DNA from: Candidatus Kariarchaeota archaeon
GTDB lineage: Archaea > Asgardarchaeota > Heimdallarchaeia > Heimdallarchaeales > Kariarchaeaceae
Assembly (NCBI GenBank): GCA_016839545.1
Contig: JAEOUB010000330.1
Location: 1-6,769 of the forward strand
Length of the DNA stretch: 6,769 nucleotides
Reading direction: 5' to 3'
In this document: piece by piece, positions 1-5,624 of the stretch
How the letters are laid out: the number at the start of each line of letters is the position of its first letter
How positions within the stretch are numbered: the first letter of the stretch is position 1
Notes under the pieces: model-generated
What the model saw: only the letters and a program-made list of their open reading frames with translations
What the model was told of the DNA's origin: nothing
Databases searched by the model: none
Made by a program: the position numbers and the translations under genes

Positions 1-294
1 GATCCCAATAATCTTGATATTTGGGTTTTTCTCTTTCAAATACTTCCCGGTTCCACTGATTGTTCCCCCAGTGCCCACACCACAGAAGAAATGAGTAATT
101 TTCCCCTCTGTTTGTTCCCAGATCTCAGGACCTGTAGTCTGATAATGAGCGATGGGATTTGCAGGATTGAAGTATTGATTTGCCAAGAAAGCACCCTCAA
201 TCTCAGAAGCTAATCGTTTTGAGACAGAATAATACGATCGAGGATCATCAGGTTCTACTTCAGTTGGACATACCACGACCTCACAACCCATTGC
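1..294 (-). pseudogene. Continuation of the cystathionine beta-synthase/cysteine synthase gene beyond the TAA, cut by the window edge
   Basis: This is the same reading frame as 295-642, read on past the TAA with no frameshift. It gives 98 further codons without another stop. Family sequence resumes at once: AMGCEVVVCPT, then DDPRSYYSVS, NQYFNPANP, TTGPEIWEQT and the glycine-rich PLP-phosphate loop GVGTGGTISGTG, ending IKIIGI at the window edge. The TAA falls between NLV and AMG, where relatives carry an ordinary residue such as Arg, Lys or Ile (for example NVL-x-AYG in mycobacterial Cbs, from memory). One base change from AAA or another codon would explain it. The absence of other damage argues for a recent mutation, a base-call error or readthrough rather than an old pseudogene. 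The C-terminal third lies outside the window. Confidence 0.8.
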
Positions 295-297
295 TTA
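295..297 (-). other. In-frame TAA inside the PLP enzyme gene
   Basis: This codon lies in the frame of the cystathionine beta-synthase/cysteine synthase gene, between EKMNLV and AMGCEVVV. Both flanks match the family without a gap, so it replaces exactly one residue rather than marking a frameshift. Confidence 0.75.
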
Positions 298-642
298 TAC
301 CAGGTTCATTTTTTCAGGACTCATTTTGTCAGGCATCACTAAGATGACATCATATCCCCGATCTATACCAATAAGAGCTAAACCAAGTCCGGTGTTTCCT
401 GAGGTAGACTCAACAATAGTCCCACCTGGTTTAAGCAGTCCCTTTTTCTCAGCATCAAGAATGATCGAAAGACCTATTCGATCTTTCGAACTGCTCCCTG
501 GGTTGAATGACTCAAGTTTGGCATAGTAGTGTCCTGGAAATTGAGCGAAGGTTTTCCGAAGCCTGACTATTGGAGTGTTTCCAATGATATCCACAATTGA
601 CTCGTACCTACCTGATTTAGACATACGTACAGTATTAATCAT
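295..642 (-). CDS. Cystathionine beta-synthase/cysteine synthase family protein, N-terminal part up to an in-frame TAA
   Basis: This is the N-terminal part of a fold-type II PLP enzyme that joins activated serine to sulfide or homocysteine in cytosolic cysteine or cystathionine synthesis. Seen in the protein: IGNTP at 20-24, the PLP-lysine motif NPGSSSKDRI at 47-56 with the Schiff-base lysine at K53, and the phosphate-binding loop TSGNTG at 80-85. The wording resembles the mycobacterial Cbs type more than CysK, but the substrate cannot be fixed from sequence. The frame runs from ATG 642 to a TAA at 297-295, after 115 residues. The family is normally at least 300 residues, and the same frame continues in recognisable family sequence beyond the stop. 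An alternative start is Met7 at 624, which fits the promoter spacing and the usual family N-terminus. The gene is divergent from the Mrp gene. Confidence 0.85.
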   Translation of the reverse strand: MINTVRMSKSGRYESIVDIIGNTPIVRLRKTFAQFPGHYYAKLESFNPGSSSKDRIGLSIILDAEKKGLLKPGGTIVESTSGNTGLGLALIGIDRGYDVILVMPDKMSPEKMNLV

Positions 643-645
643 CCT

Positions 646-660
646 GATAAGTAGTTTATC
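646..660. promoter_or_regulatory. Dyad GATAA-N5-TTATC in the divergent intergenic region
   Basis: Perfect 5-base inverted arms at 646-650 and 656-660, separated by five bases, lie between the divergent PLP-enzyme and Mrp genes. Read on the minus strand the dyad contains GATAAACTA, a weak TATA-like element about 25-35 bases before the Met7 codon of the PLP enzyme. It could be a promoter, an operator overlapping one, or chance. Arms this short are common in AT-rich DNA, so confidence is low. Confidence 0.25.
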
Positions 661-709
661 TTAGGGGAGGGTATCACGGGACTTCAAAGAGTGAACAATC
701 CATTGCAGT

Positions 710-727
710 GTTATATCAAATAATCCT
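710..727 (+). promoter_or_regulatory. Possible TATA element of the Mrp gene
   Basis: The AT-rich stretch GTTATATCAAATAATCC lies 26-43 bases before the ATG at 753. With normal archaeal spacing, transcription would begin around 740 and give a leader of roughly a dozen bases. The element overlaps the alternative GTG start at 708, which argues for ATG 753 as the real start. It was identified by eye only. Confidence 0.35.
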
Positions 728-752
728 TAAGGAAAGAGGTAAAAGAGAGAGT

Positions 753-1580
753 ATGGATAACTTGAGCATCGATCCTCAACAGGCTCAACGAGTTCAACAG
801 GAACTGAGCTTGAAAAATACAATAAACCAGATCAAACATACAATTGTGGTGCAGTCAGGAAAGGGTGGAGTAGGTAAATCTACTGTTTCTCTTAATCTCG
901 CAATTTCGTTTGCTCAGCAAGGTTTCAAAGTCGGACTTCTGGATGCGGATATCACTGGACCATCGATACCATTGATGGCCGGAATTTCAGGAAATGATGC
1001 ACAGATAGAAGGAAAGAAGATCTTGCCTTCCGTCAGTCACGGTGTTTCAATTATCAGTATGGACTTGCTCCTAAGTGCTGACACTCCAGTCATTTGGAGA
1101 GGACCGTTAAAGATGGCTGCAATCAGGCAATTCCTGTCAGACGTGAAGTGGGGAGAGCTTGATGTCCTAGTGGTAGACCTGCCACCGGGAACATCTGACG
1201 AACCTTTGACCATTTCTCAATTATTTGAAAATATCTCAGGAACTGTAATAGTCACCACACCCCAACTGGTCGCTGTTCATGATGTGATCAAAAGTATCGG
1301 ATTCGCATCCAAGGTAGGTATGCCGATCCTAGGTATAGTTGAGAACATGTCAACTCTGGTATGTCCCAATTGTGACCATCAAATTGATGTGTTCTCAAAA
1401 GGTGGAGGAAAAACTGCCGCTGAGGAACTGGGTCTTGTATTTCTTGGAGAAATCCCACTCAGTCCTAAAGTTGTCTCAGATGGAGACCAGGGGACACCCT
1501 CTGTTCTCGACGATGGAAGTATATTTCAGGCTGCGTTTAACACAATCACATCCAAAATCTCGAAATTATTACAAATATGA
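753..1580 (+). CDS. mrp: Mrp/Nbp35/ApbC-type Fe-S cluster carrier ATPase
   Basis: A cytosolic P-loop NTPase (MinD/ParA superfamily) that, in characterised relatives, holds a bridging [4Fe-4S] cluster between two subunits and passes it to apo-proteins. The protein has 275 residues. Seen in order: deviant Walker A GKGGVGKST at 36-44, the DADITGPS switch at 64-71, Walker B-like VVDLPPGTSDEP at 140-151, and ENMSTLVCPNC at 197-207 with the two cluster-ligand cysteines C204 and C207. All key residues are present. There is no N-terminal DUF59/MIP18 domain, only a polar lead of about 28 residues, as in many archaeal Mrp proteins. ATG 753 is preferred over the in-frame GTG at 708, because the extra 15 residues are basic, look unlike family N-termini, and overlap the putative TATA element. 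The gene ends in TGA, 51 bases before the next gene on the same strand. Confidence 0.93.
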   Translation: MDNLSIDPQQAQRVQQELSLKNTINQIKHTIVVQSGKGGVGKSTVSLNLAISFAQQGFKVGLLDADITGPSIPLMAGISGNDAQIEGKKILPSVSHGVSIISMDLLLSADTPVIWRGPLKMAAIRQFLSDVKWGELDVLVVDLPPGTSDEPLTISQLFENISGTVIVTTPQLVAVHDVIKSIGFASKVGMPILGIVENMSTLVCPNCDHQIDVFSKGGGKTAAEELGLVFLGEIPLSPKVVSDGDQGTPSVLDDGSIFQAAFNTITSKISKLLQI

Positions 1581-1598
1581 ATTGGTCACCACTGAGGA

Positions 1599-1605
1599 TT
1601 TAAAT
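1599..1605 (+). promoter_or_regulatory. TATA-like TTTAAAT of the coiled-coil gene
   Basis: TTTAAAT is centred 30 bases before ATG 1632, inside the 51-base gap after the Mrp gene. That spacing predicts a leaderless or nearly leaderless transcript, and there is no Shine-Dalgarno sequence before the ATG. The coiled-coil gene therefore probably has its own promoter in addition to any readthrough from the Mrp gene. Called by eye from spacing and composition. Confidence 0.45.
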
Positions 1606-1631
1606 CAGCATCCATTTGCTAACGATTCTAG

Positions 1632-2570
1632 ATGGGAATGAATCCCTTTGGAGAGGAATCTGACTCTATCCATGCTTGGAAAGAGAGATATAAACAAATC
1701 CAATTCCAAAACCAAACCTTGATGGCACAGGTTGTAGAAAGCAAATCCAACCTCGAGACACTCCAAATCAAATTTGAGGAAGTCTCACGTCAGTTACAGG
1801 ATAGAGAAATGGAGTTAGCTCAGGCGTTACAGGATCTGCGTCTGGCAAAGCAGACAATCGGAGATAAGGACCATCGAATAAGTGCAATGGAAGCCATGGG
1901 AGATCCTGAAAAATTTGCATGGATAGGTCAGGAAAATCAGAGATTGAGTCGTGAAAATGAGGATCTTCGATCCCAGTTGTTACGAGGTGGTTCTGCTAAA
2001 CCTCAAAGTGACACAGATTCTGATATTAGCGCTGCCCTTATACCTTTGATGCTAAGAGAATTTAATCCAGCGAATCCTCAGTTCAAAGATGCCTTCAAAA
2101 ATCTGGTAGAAGTTGTGATATCAAAAGGAGATACCATTTCAAGACTCATTGGTGTCTTAATTAAATATGGTGGAGAGGGCTCAAGAACCAACCTTAAGAC
2201 CGTTCTCGACACAGAAGAGTTCGATGTTGCAGTTGAAATCCTCGAGGAAGCACAACTAATTACGATTATTGAAGGTGTGATCCATCTGGCATCTGCATCA
2301 CAAGGTATGGGAGCTGGATCTTTTGAGGATTTGGAAACTGGAGACCTGTTCAAGGCGATGATCGAAATTGCAGAAAAACAACCCAAACAGGTACTTATTC
2401 GCAATATGGAAGAATTCCGAGATGTACTACAGGAGCGTCAGATCCCCTTAACAACAATTTTCTTTGAAATAAGAAAGACACTTGAAAGAATTGATAGAGA
2501 TCAGATTGAACGAAAGGATGTAGTTACGCAGATCGAGAATTGGTATTCCAAGTACCAGTCTCTTCAATAG
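1632..2570 (+). CDS. Unrecognised coiled-coil protein with a winged-helix-like C-terminal region
   Basis: I do not recognise a named family in this 312-residue protein. Seen: residues 15-117 are rich in Glu, Gln, Lys and Leu with heptad-like spacing and almost no helix breakers, so probably a long coiled coil. A short Ser/Asp-rich hinge (119-131) follows. Residues 152-221 read as helix, helix (TNLKTVLD, 187-193), a recognition-type helix EEFDVAVEILEEAQL (195-209), then a beta hairpin ITIIEGVIHLA. This is the order of a winged helix-turn-helix. A Gly-rich linker at 222-232 precedes a helical tail at 233-312. There is no signal peptide or membrane segment. The fold suggests a dimerising or scaffold protein, perhaps binding DNA or protein. 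Start is ATG 1632 (ATG 1638 is nearly equivalent); stop is TAG. It could be lineage-specific. Confidence 0.75.
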   Translation: MGMNPFGEESDSIHAWKERYKQIQFQNQTLMAQVVESKSNLETLQIKFEEVSRQLQDREMELAQALQDLRLAKQTIGDKDHRISAMEAMGDPEKFAWIGQENQRLSRENEDLRSQLLRGGSAKPQSDTDSDISAALIPLMLREFNPANPQFKDAFKNLVEVVISKGDTISRLIGVLIKYGGEGSRTNLKTVLDTEEFDVAVEILEEAQLITIIEGVIHLASASQGMGAGSFEDLETGDLFKAMIEIAEKQPKQVLIRNMEEFRDVLQERQIPLTTIFFEIRKTLERIDRDQIERKDVVTQIENWYSKYQSLQ

Positions 2571-2592
2571 ATCAACGGTTACAACATAGGAA

Positions 2593-2598
2593 TATAAA
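2593..2598 (+). promoter_or_regulatory. TATAAA box of the 72-residue protein gene
   Basis: A perfect TATAAA lies 38-43 bases before ATG 2636. Normal archaeal spacing puts the transcription start near 2622 with a leader of about 14 bases. A GGAGGA directly follows the box (2599-2604) but is 31 bases from ATG 2636 and would be upstream of the transcription start. It is therefore more likely coincidental than a ribosome binding site, unless the TTG at 2618 is used. Confidence 0.45.
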
Positions 2599-2635
2599 GG
2601 AGGAATTCACTAGACACTTGGTTGGTTACGTCACA

Positions 2636-2854
2636 ATGGATAAATTCGATCCAAATAAGTTGATCCCCCTGTTGAGGAGATTAGCGATGATTATGGCTTC
2701 AGATAGAGGTCACAGTCCTGCAGATATCCAGAAGGCAAAGACGCTTGCAACTCGACTATATGTCATGCACACAAATAGAGAAATTAACCTCGAAGAAGAG
2801 GAGTTCCACCTCTTGTTAGATATTATCCAGTTTGACCCATCTTCATTGGAGTAG
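2636..2854 (+). CDS. Small helical protein of unknown function (72 residues)
   Basis: I do not recognise a family. The protein begins MDKFDPNKLIPLLRRL and appears to be two or three amphipathic helices: about 7-21, 25-46 (PADIQKAKTLATRLYVMH) and 53-66 (LEEEEFHLLLDIIQF). It has no cysteines and no membrane segment. The frame stays open upstream to ATG 2540, inside the previous gene, but those 32 codons overlap that gene and a TATAAA box lies within them, so ATG 2636 is preferred. TTG 2618, 13 bases after a GGAGGA, is a second alternative. The gene is 65 bases after the coiled-coil gene on the same strand and could be co-transcribed with it. Its last 12 bases overlap the end of the convergent phosphoribosyltransferase gene. 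Confidence 0.6.
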   Translation: MDKFDPNKLIPLLRRLAMIMASDRGHSPADIQKAKTLATRLYVMHTNREINLEEEEFHLLLDIIQFDPSSLE

Positions 2855-3418
2855 ATAGTATGAATTTATCATAACTGCAGGTATTCCTATGTCTCTGAGT
2901 TTGTTAACAATTGTTTCATGATCATCGCCATCTGCAGACCACATCTCACCAAGTTCTTTGATAGTCTCGAAAAATTCCCAACCGAAAATCACCCATTTTG
3001 TTGTTTCTTCTATAAAATAATCGGGTTTAACAATTGACCTGGGTTTGTAGAACAGTGTTGCCGTTTTTATCTCTCCCACTCCTCTACTTTTCAAATCTTC
3101 CAGTACAACATTCATAGAAGAACCCGAGTCGGCGATGTCATCGACAACAAGGATGCTTTTCCCTTCAATGTTAGCATTAATTGGCTGAGTGATTTTTGCT
3201 TCCTCATCCATCTCACCGATTAGGTGATAGGCCTCTACTTTTACATTTGCCGTAAATCGTAGACCAAAAAAGTCGGATAACAAGCGTCCAGGTATCCAAC
3301 CACCACGAGCGATCCCTACAATCACTTCAGGATGAAAACCATCGTCATGGATTTTCTCAAACAATTTGTATGTCTGATCATAAGTTTCTTGCCAATTTTG
3401 GACAAGGAATTCAACCAT
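2843..3418 (-). CDS. Archaeal phosphoribosyltransferase (COG2236-like, probable purine salvage)
   Basis: A cytosolic type I phosphoribosyltransferase of 191 residues. The family transfers ribose-5-phosphate from PRPP to a base. The archaeal COG2236 branch is usually annotated as hypoxanthine or xanthine-guanine phosphoribosyltransferase, but the base cannot be read from sequence. Seen: VIVGIARGGWIPGRLLSD at 32-49 carries the loop typical of this branch, and ILVVDDIADSGSS at 89-101 is the 13-residue PRPP motif with its acidic pair D93-D94. The start is placed at ATG 3418 because relatives, from memory, begin just before a xFLVxxW motif like MVEFLVQNW here. An upstream in-frame ATG at 3454 would add 12 residues, and the predicted transcription start falls near it, so it remains possible. 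It overlaps the convergent 72-residue gene by 12 bases and ends in TGA. Confidence 0.85.
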   Translation of the reverse strand: MVEFLVQNWQETYDQTYKLFEKIHDDGFHPEVIVGIARGGWIPGRLLSDFFGLRFTANVKVEAYHLIGEMDEEAKITQPINANIEGKSILVVDDIADSGSSMNVVLEDLKSRGVGEIKTATLFYKPRSIVKPDYFIEETTKWVIFGWEFFETIKELGEMWSADGDDHETIVNKLRDIGIPAVMINSYYLLQ

Positions 3419-3470
3419 ACGGTGGTATTCCACTGCTTGTATTAAACGGTTCATTTTGGATTCAATTAGA

Positions 3471-3482
3471 GTTAAAAACTAA
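3471..3482 (-). promoter_or_regulatory. TATA-like element of the phosphoribosyltransferase gene
   Basis: On the minus strand this reads TTAGTTTTTAAC, centred about 21-24 bases before ATG 3454 and about 60 before ATG 3418. Expected spacing puts the transcription start close to 3450. This fits either a nearly leaderless start at 3454 or a leader of about 30 bases to ATG 3418. It shares the 140-base gap with the divergent GTPase promoter. Confidence 0.35.
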
Positions 3483-3508
3483 TCATAGTCAACTTGTAAA
3501 AGAATAAG

Positions 3509-3518
3509 TTAAATAAAT
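3509..3518 (+). promoter_or_regulatory. TATA-like TTAAATAAAT of the GTPase gene
   Basis: TTAAATAAAT is centred about 45 bases before the TTG start at 3558. Normal spacing puts the transcription start near 3539 and gives a leader of about 18 bases. That leader includes GGGG at 3547-3550, seven bases before the TTG, a weak Shine-Dalgarno match that helps mark TTG as the start. Confidence 0.45.
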
Positions 3519-3557
3519 TGAGAGGGATTACAGGTTAGTAATTTTCGGGGACTGAAA

Positions 3558-4535
3558 TTGGGTAGTGCAGAGATTTCAATCAAGGAGTGGAAAGTATATC
3601 TTGAAGATCTATACAATTGGATCCAAGAGAAATATGAACTCTTCGAAACTGATGAAATCGATGAGAAGCAGTATAATGATCATCTTGAATACTACATGAA
3701 AGAGAAAGAGAGAATAGAGAAGATCATTGAAAGCCTACAAAATCCCAATCTAACCCAGAATGTCCCAGTCGAAGTAAATGAGGAGAAAGAGGAGTCCAAA
3801 CTAGCCCTGAATCAAGAAGCATTCGAGGCCTACTTCGGTGTCAAGCTCGACGAGGGGCAAGATGAAGAGGATCAAGAAAATACTCGAGAAGATGAAGCAG
3901 AAGTCTGGGAGTATGCCACCAACCAAGAGTCTTTCGAAGATGTTTCCATGAAATCTGAGGCAGATCAGAAGAGCAATGACATAGAAATCAGGATCCTTCT
4001 GGTTGGAGACTCAGCAGTTGGTAGAACATCTCTGAGAAGATCGTGGATGGGAAAACACTTCATCGATTCTCATCTTACTACAATTGGTGCATCCATTGAG
4101 AACAAAGTAATTACGATTGATGGGCAACGTTACAATATCACACTAACAGACCTGGGGGGTCAGGATTTCTACTCAGGGCTACGAAGAAACTTCTACAGAA
4201 ACGTGGATGGAGCAATTCTCGTGTTCGATCTTGAGAGACCTGAGACGTATAGAAGGCTTGATTTCTGGATCAAGGAGATGTATCGGGAACTGAAAACACT
4301 TGTGCCATTCATCCTTGTAGGGAATAAGAAAGAAAGCAAAAACAGACAGATCACTGACAAACAGGGACTCAGAGCATCAGCCCAATTCAGCAGGACTACC
4401 CTTCCCAAATTTAGAGTACGATATATGGAAACTTCCGCAAAATCTGGAGATAATGTAAATGAAATATTTGAGACAATTGTTCTGGAAGTTATGGATCTCC
4501 AATATAGAAAGCGTGAACTCGCAAAATCAAAGTAA
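3558..4535 (+). CDS. Rab/Ras-like small GTPase with a long acidic N-terminal extension and altered G1 and G4 motifs
   Basis: A 325-residue protein. Residues 7-60 look helical. Residues 70-140 are a strongly acidic, probably disordered linker with NQEAFE (85-90) and NQESFE (122-127) repeated. The GTPase domain (143-320) has TTIG switch 1 (174-177), DLGGQD (198-203) with the catalytic Gln Q202, hydrophobic ILVFDLERPE typical of Rab proteins, and ETSAK (291-295, G5). Two motifs deviate. The P-loop reads GDSAVGRTS (150-158), with Arg156 where Lys is nearly invariant. G4 reads NKKE (256-259), with Glu259 replacing the Asp that reads guanine. There is no C-terminal cysteine for prenylation. The start is TTG 3558, because the upstream frame is closed by TGA 3519 and the first internal ATG would delete the helical region. 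It ends in tandem TAA TAG. Regulatory switch or pseudo-GTPase is undecided. Confidence 0.88.
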   Translation: MGSAEISIKEWKVYLEDLYNWIQEKYELFETDEIDEKQYNDHLEYYMKEKERIEKIIESLQNPNLTQNVPVEVNEEKEESKLALNQEAFEAYFGVKLDEGQDEEDQENTREDEAEVWEYATNQESFEDVSMKSEADQKSNDIEIRILLVGDSAVGRTSLRRSWMGKHFIDSHLTTIGASIENKVITIDGQRYNITLTDLGGQDFYSGLRRNFYRNVDGAILVFDLERPETYRRLDFWIKEMYRELKTLVPFILVGNKKESKNRQITDKQGLRASAQFSRTTLPKFRVRYMETSAKSGDNVNEIFETIVLEVMDLQYRKRELAKSK

Positions 4536-4576
4536 TAGGAGATTCTTTGGGAATTATTGAGCCAATCCCGATACTC

Positions 4577-4587
4577 TATTAAAGAAT
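4577..4587 (+). promoter_or_regulatory. TATA-like TATTAAAGAAT before the receptor gene
   Basis: TATTAAA is centred 25 bases before the GTG start at 4605, in the 69-base gap after the GTPase gene. That predicts a leaderless transcript, and no Shine-Dalgarno sequence precedes the GTG. The receptor gene probably has its own promoter even though it follows the GTPase gene closely. Confidence 0.4.
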
Positions 4588-4604
4588 TTTGAGTTCTTTT
4601 AGTT

Positions 4605-5624
4605 GTGGCAATAGAGGTCACCTTCAACTATTCTACATATTTGCTAGGATCACTGATCACTTGGTTTGTCCTGAGAACCTTGACCAGATCTAGAATAGTG
4701 ACCCGCATACTGCTGTCGCTATTTGCAATGACACTTGCCACTGTGGTGTTATTTGATTTCCTGGATCAAATTCCAGTAGATCAATCTGAGTTGACTTTCC
4801 TCATCCTCGGCCTACAACTCTTCTTGAGTTTTGTATTTGTGATACTCTATAGAAGTCGGATAATTAAACCCTTGAGAGAAGTGATAAAACATACAAACAA
4901 AATTGCAGAAGGAGATCTAAAGGAAACCCTCAACCCCAAGATCAGAGGGATTGGTGAAACCCAAACAATTGTTAGTTCAACCAATGTCCTGACTCAGAGA
5001 TTTCAGGCAATTATATCCAACATCAAAAATTCTGCAATCAATCTCTCAGAGGCTGCAGAAACACTTGCTGCCGGCTCAGAAGAGGTTGCAGCAACAACTG
5101 AAGAAGTGACCGCAACGATCCAAAATATCGCAGAAGGCGCAGCAGAACAGGTGAGGCGGTTAGATGAGGTATCTGCAATTTTAACTGATATGGTTAACGT
5201 TACAGAAGAATCAATCAGACAGATCGAAGTAACCTCAAAAATCACACTGGATTTGGCAGAACAGACCAATCTTGTCTCATTAAATGCAGGAATCGAAGCG
5301 GCAAAAGCCAAAGGTGAGAGTGCAGGGTTTCAGGTTGTAGCAGATCATGTACGACAACTCTCAGTAGAATCAAAATCTGCAGCCAACGCTGTGAATTCAA
5401 TCACACAGCAGATATCAGCCAGAATGAGAGAATCTGTGGACCTGATTGTGTCTTCAGTTGACAAGATCGCCAGTGTTGCCGAGAATACTGCAGCCAGCTC
5501 GGAGGAAGCAGCTGCCGCCGCAGAAGAACAATCAGCATCTCTACAAGAGATCACTCAGCAGGCACAGCGGTTATCTGATCTTTCAGTCCAGACCGAGAGA
5601 AATATTCAGGAATTCAAAGTTTAG
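4605..5624 (+). CDS. Methyl-accepting chemotaxis-type receptor with three membrane helices and no ectodomain
   Basis: A 339-residue membrane receptor of the MCP family. Such proteins form trimers of dimers and control CheA kinase through CheW. Hydrophobic segments lie at about 10-26, 33-52 and 63-82. The first loop is basic (R24, R28, R30, R34) and the second short and acidic, so the N-terminus is probably outside and the rest cytoplasmic. A HAMP domain follows (about 84-140, with KPL and EGDL), then a helical hairpin of roughly 14 heptads per arm. The turn carries EQTNLVSLN (219-227) and GFQVVADHVR (241-250). Likely methylation sites are the EE pairs at 159-160, 166-167, 300-301 and 307-308. 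Unusually, E. coli Tsr contact residues E385 and R388 correspond to Gly237 and Ala240. The start is GTG 4605, since TGA 4590 closes the frame upstream. No che genes are visible. Confidence 0.9.
   Translation: MAIEVTFNYSTYLLGSLITWFVLRTLTRSRIVTRILLSLFAMTLATVVLFDFLDQIPVDQSELTFLILGLQLFLSFVFVILYRSRIIKPLREVIKHTNKIAEGDLKETLNPKIRGIGETQTIVSSTNVLTQRFQAIISNIKNSAINLSEAAETLAAGSEEVAATTEEVTATIQNIAEGAAEQVRRLDEVSAILTDMVNVTEESIRQIEVTSKITLDLAEQTNLVSLNAGIEAAKAKGESAGFQVVADHVRQLSVESKSAANAVNSITQQISARMRESVDLIVSSVDKIASVAENTAASSEEAAAAAEEQSASLQEITQQAQRLSDLSVQTERNIQEFKV

Noticed and set aside
326..526. Plus-strand open frame of 66 codons
   Set aside because: It is antisense to the PLP enzyme frame, which has clear family motifs, and it resembles nothing itself.
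708..752. Extra 15 N-terminal residues of the Mrp protein from GTG 708
   Set aside because: They overlap the putative TATA element, look unlike family N-termini and use a weaker start codon than ATG 753. They remain possible.
1632..1655. NPF motif at the N-terminus of the coiled-coil protein as an EH-domain ligand
   Set aside because: Three residues occur often by chance, and no EH-domain partner or conservation is visible.
4545..4572. Possible hairpin terminator after the GTPase gene (TTGGGAATT and CCAATCCCG)
   Set aside because: The arms pair only partly, and no T-run follows directly. In archaea hairpins are not the usual termination signal, so it is too weak to annotate.
4193..4627. Minus-strand 144-codon frame opposite the GTPase gene end and the receptor start
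   Set aside because: It is antisense to well-defined GTPase motifs, and no domain is recognisable in it.
5003..5554. Minus-strand open frames opposite the receptor gene
   Set aside because: They consist of low-complexity Ser/Ala-rich antisense of the repetitive receptor helices, a common shadow of MCP genes.
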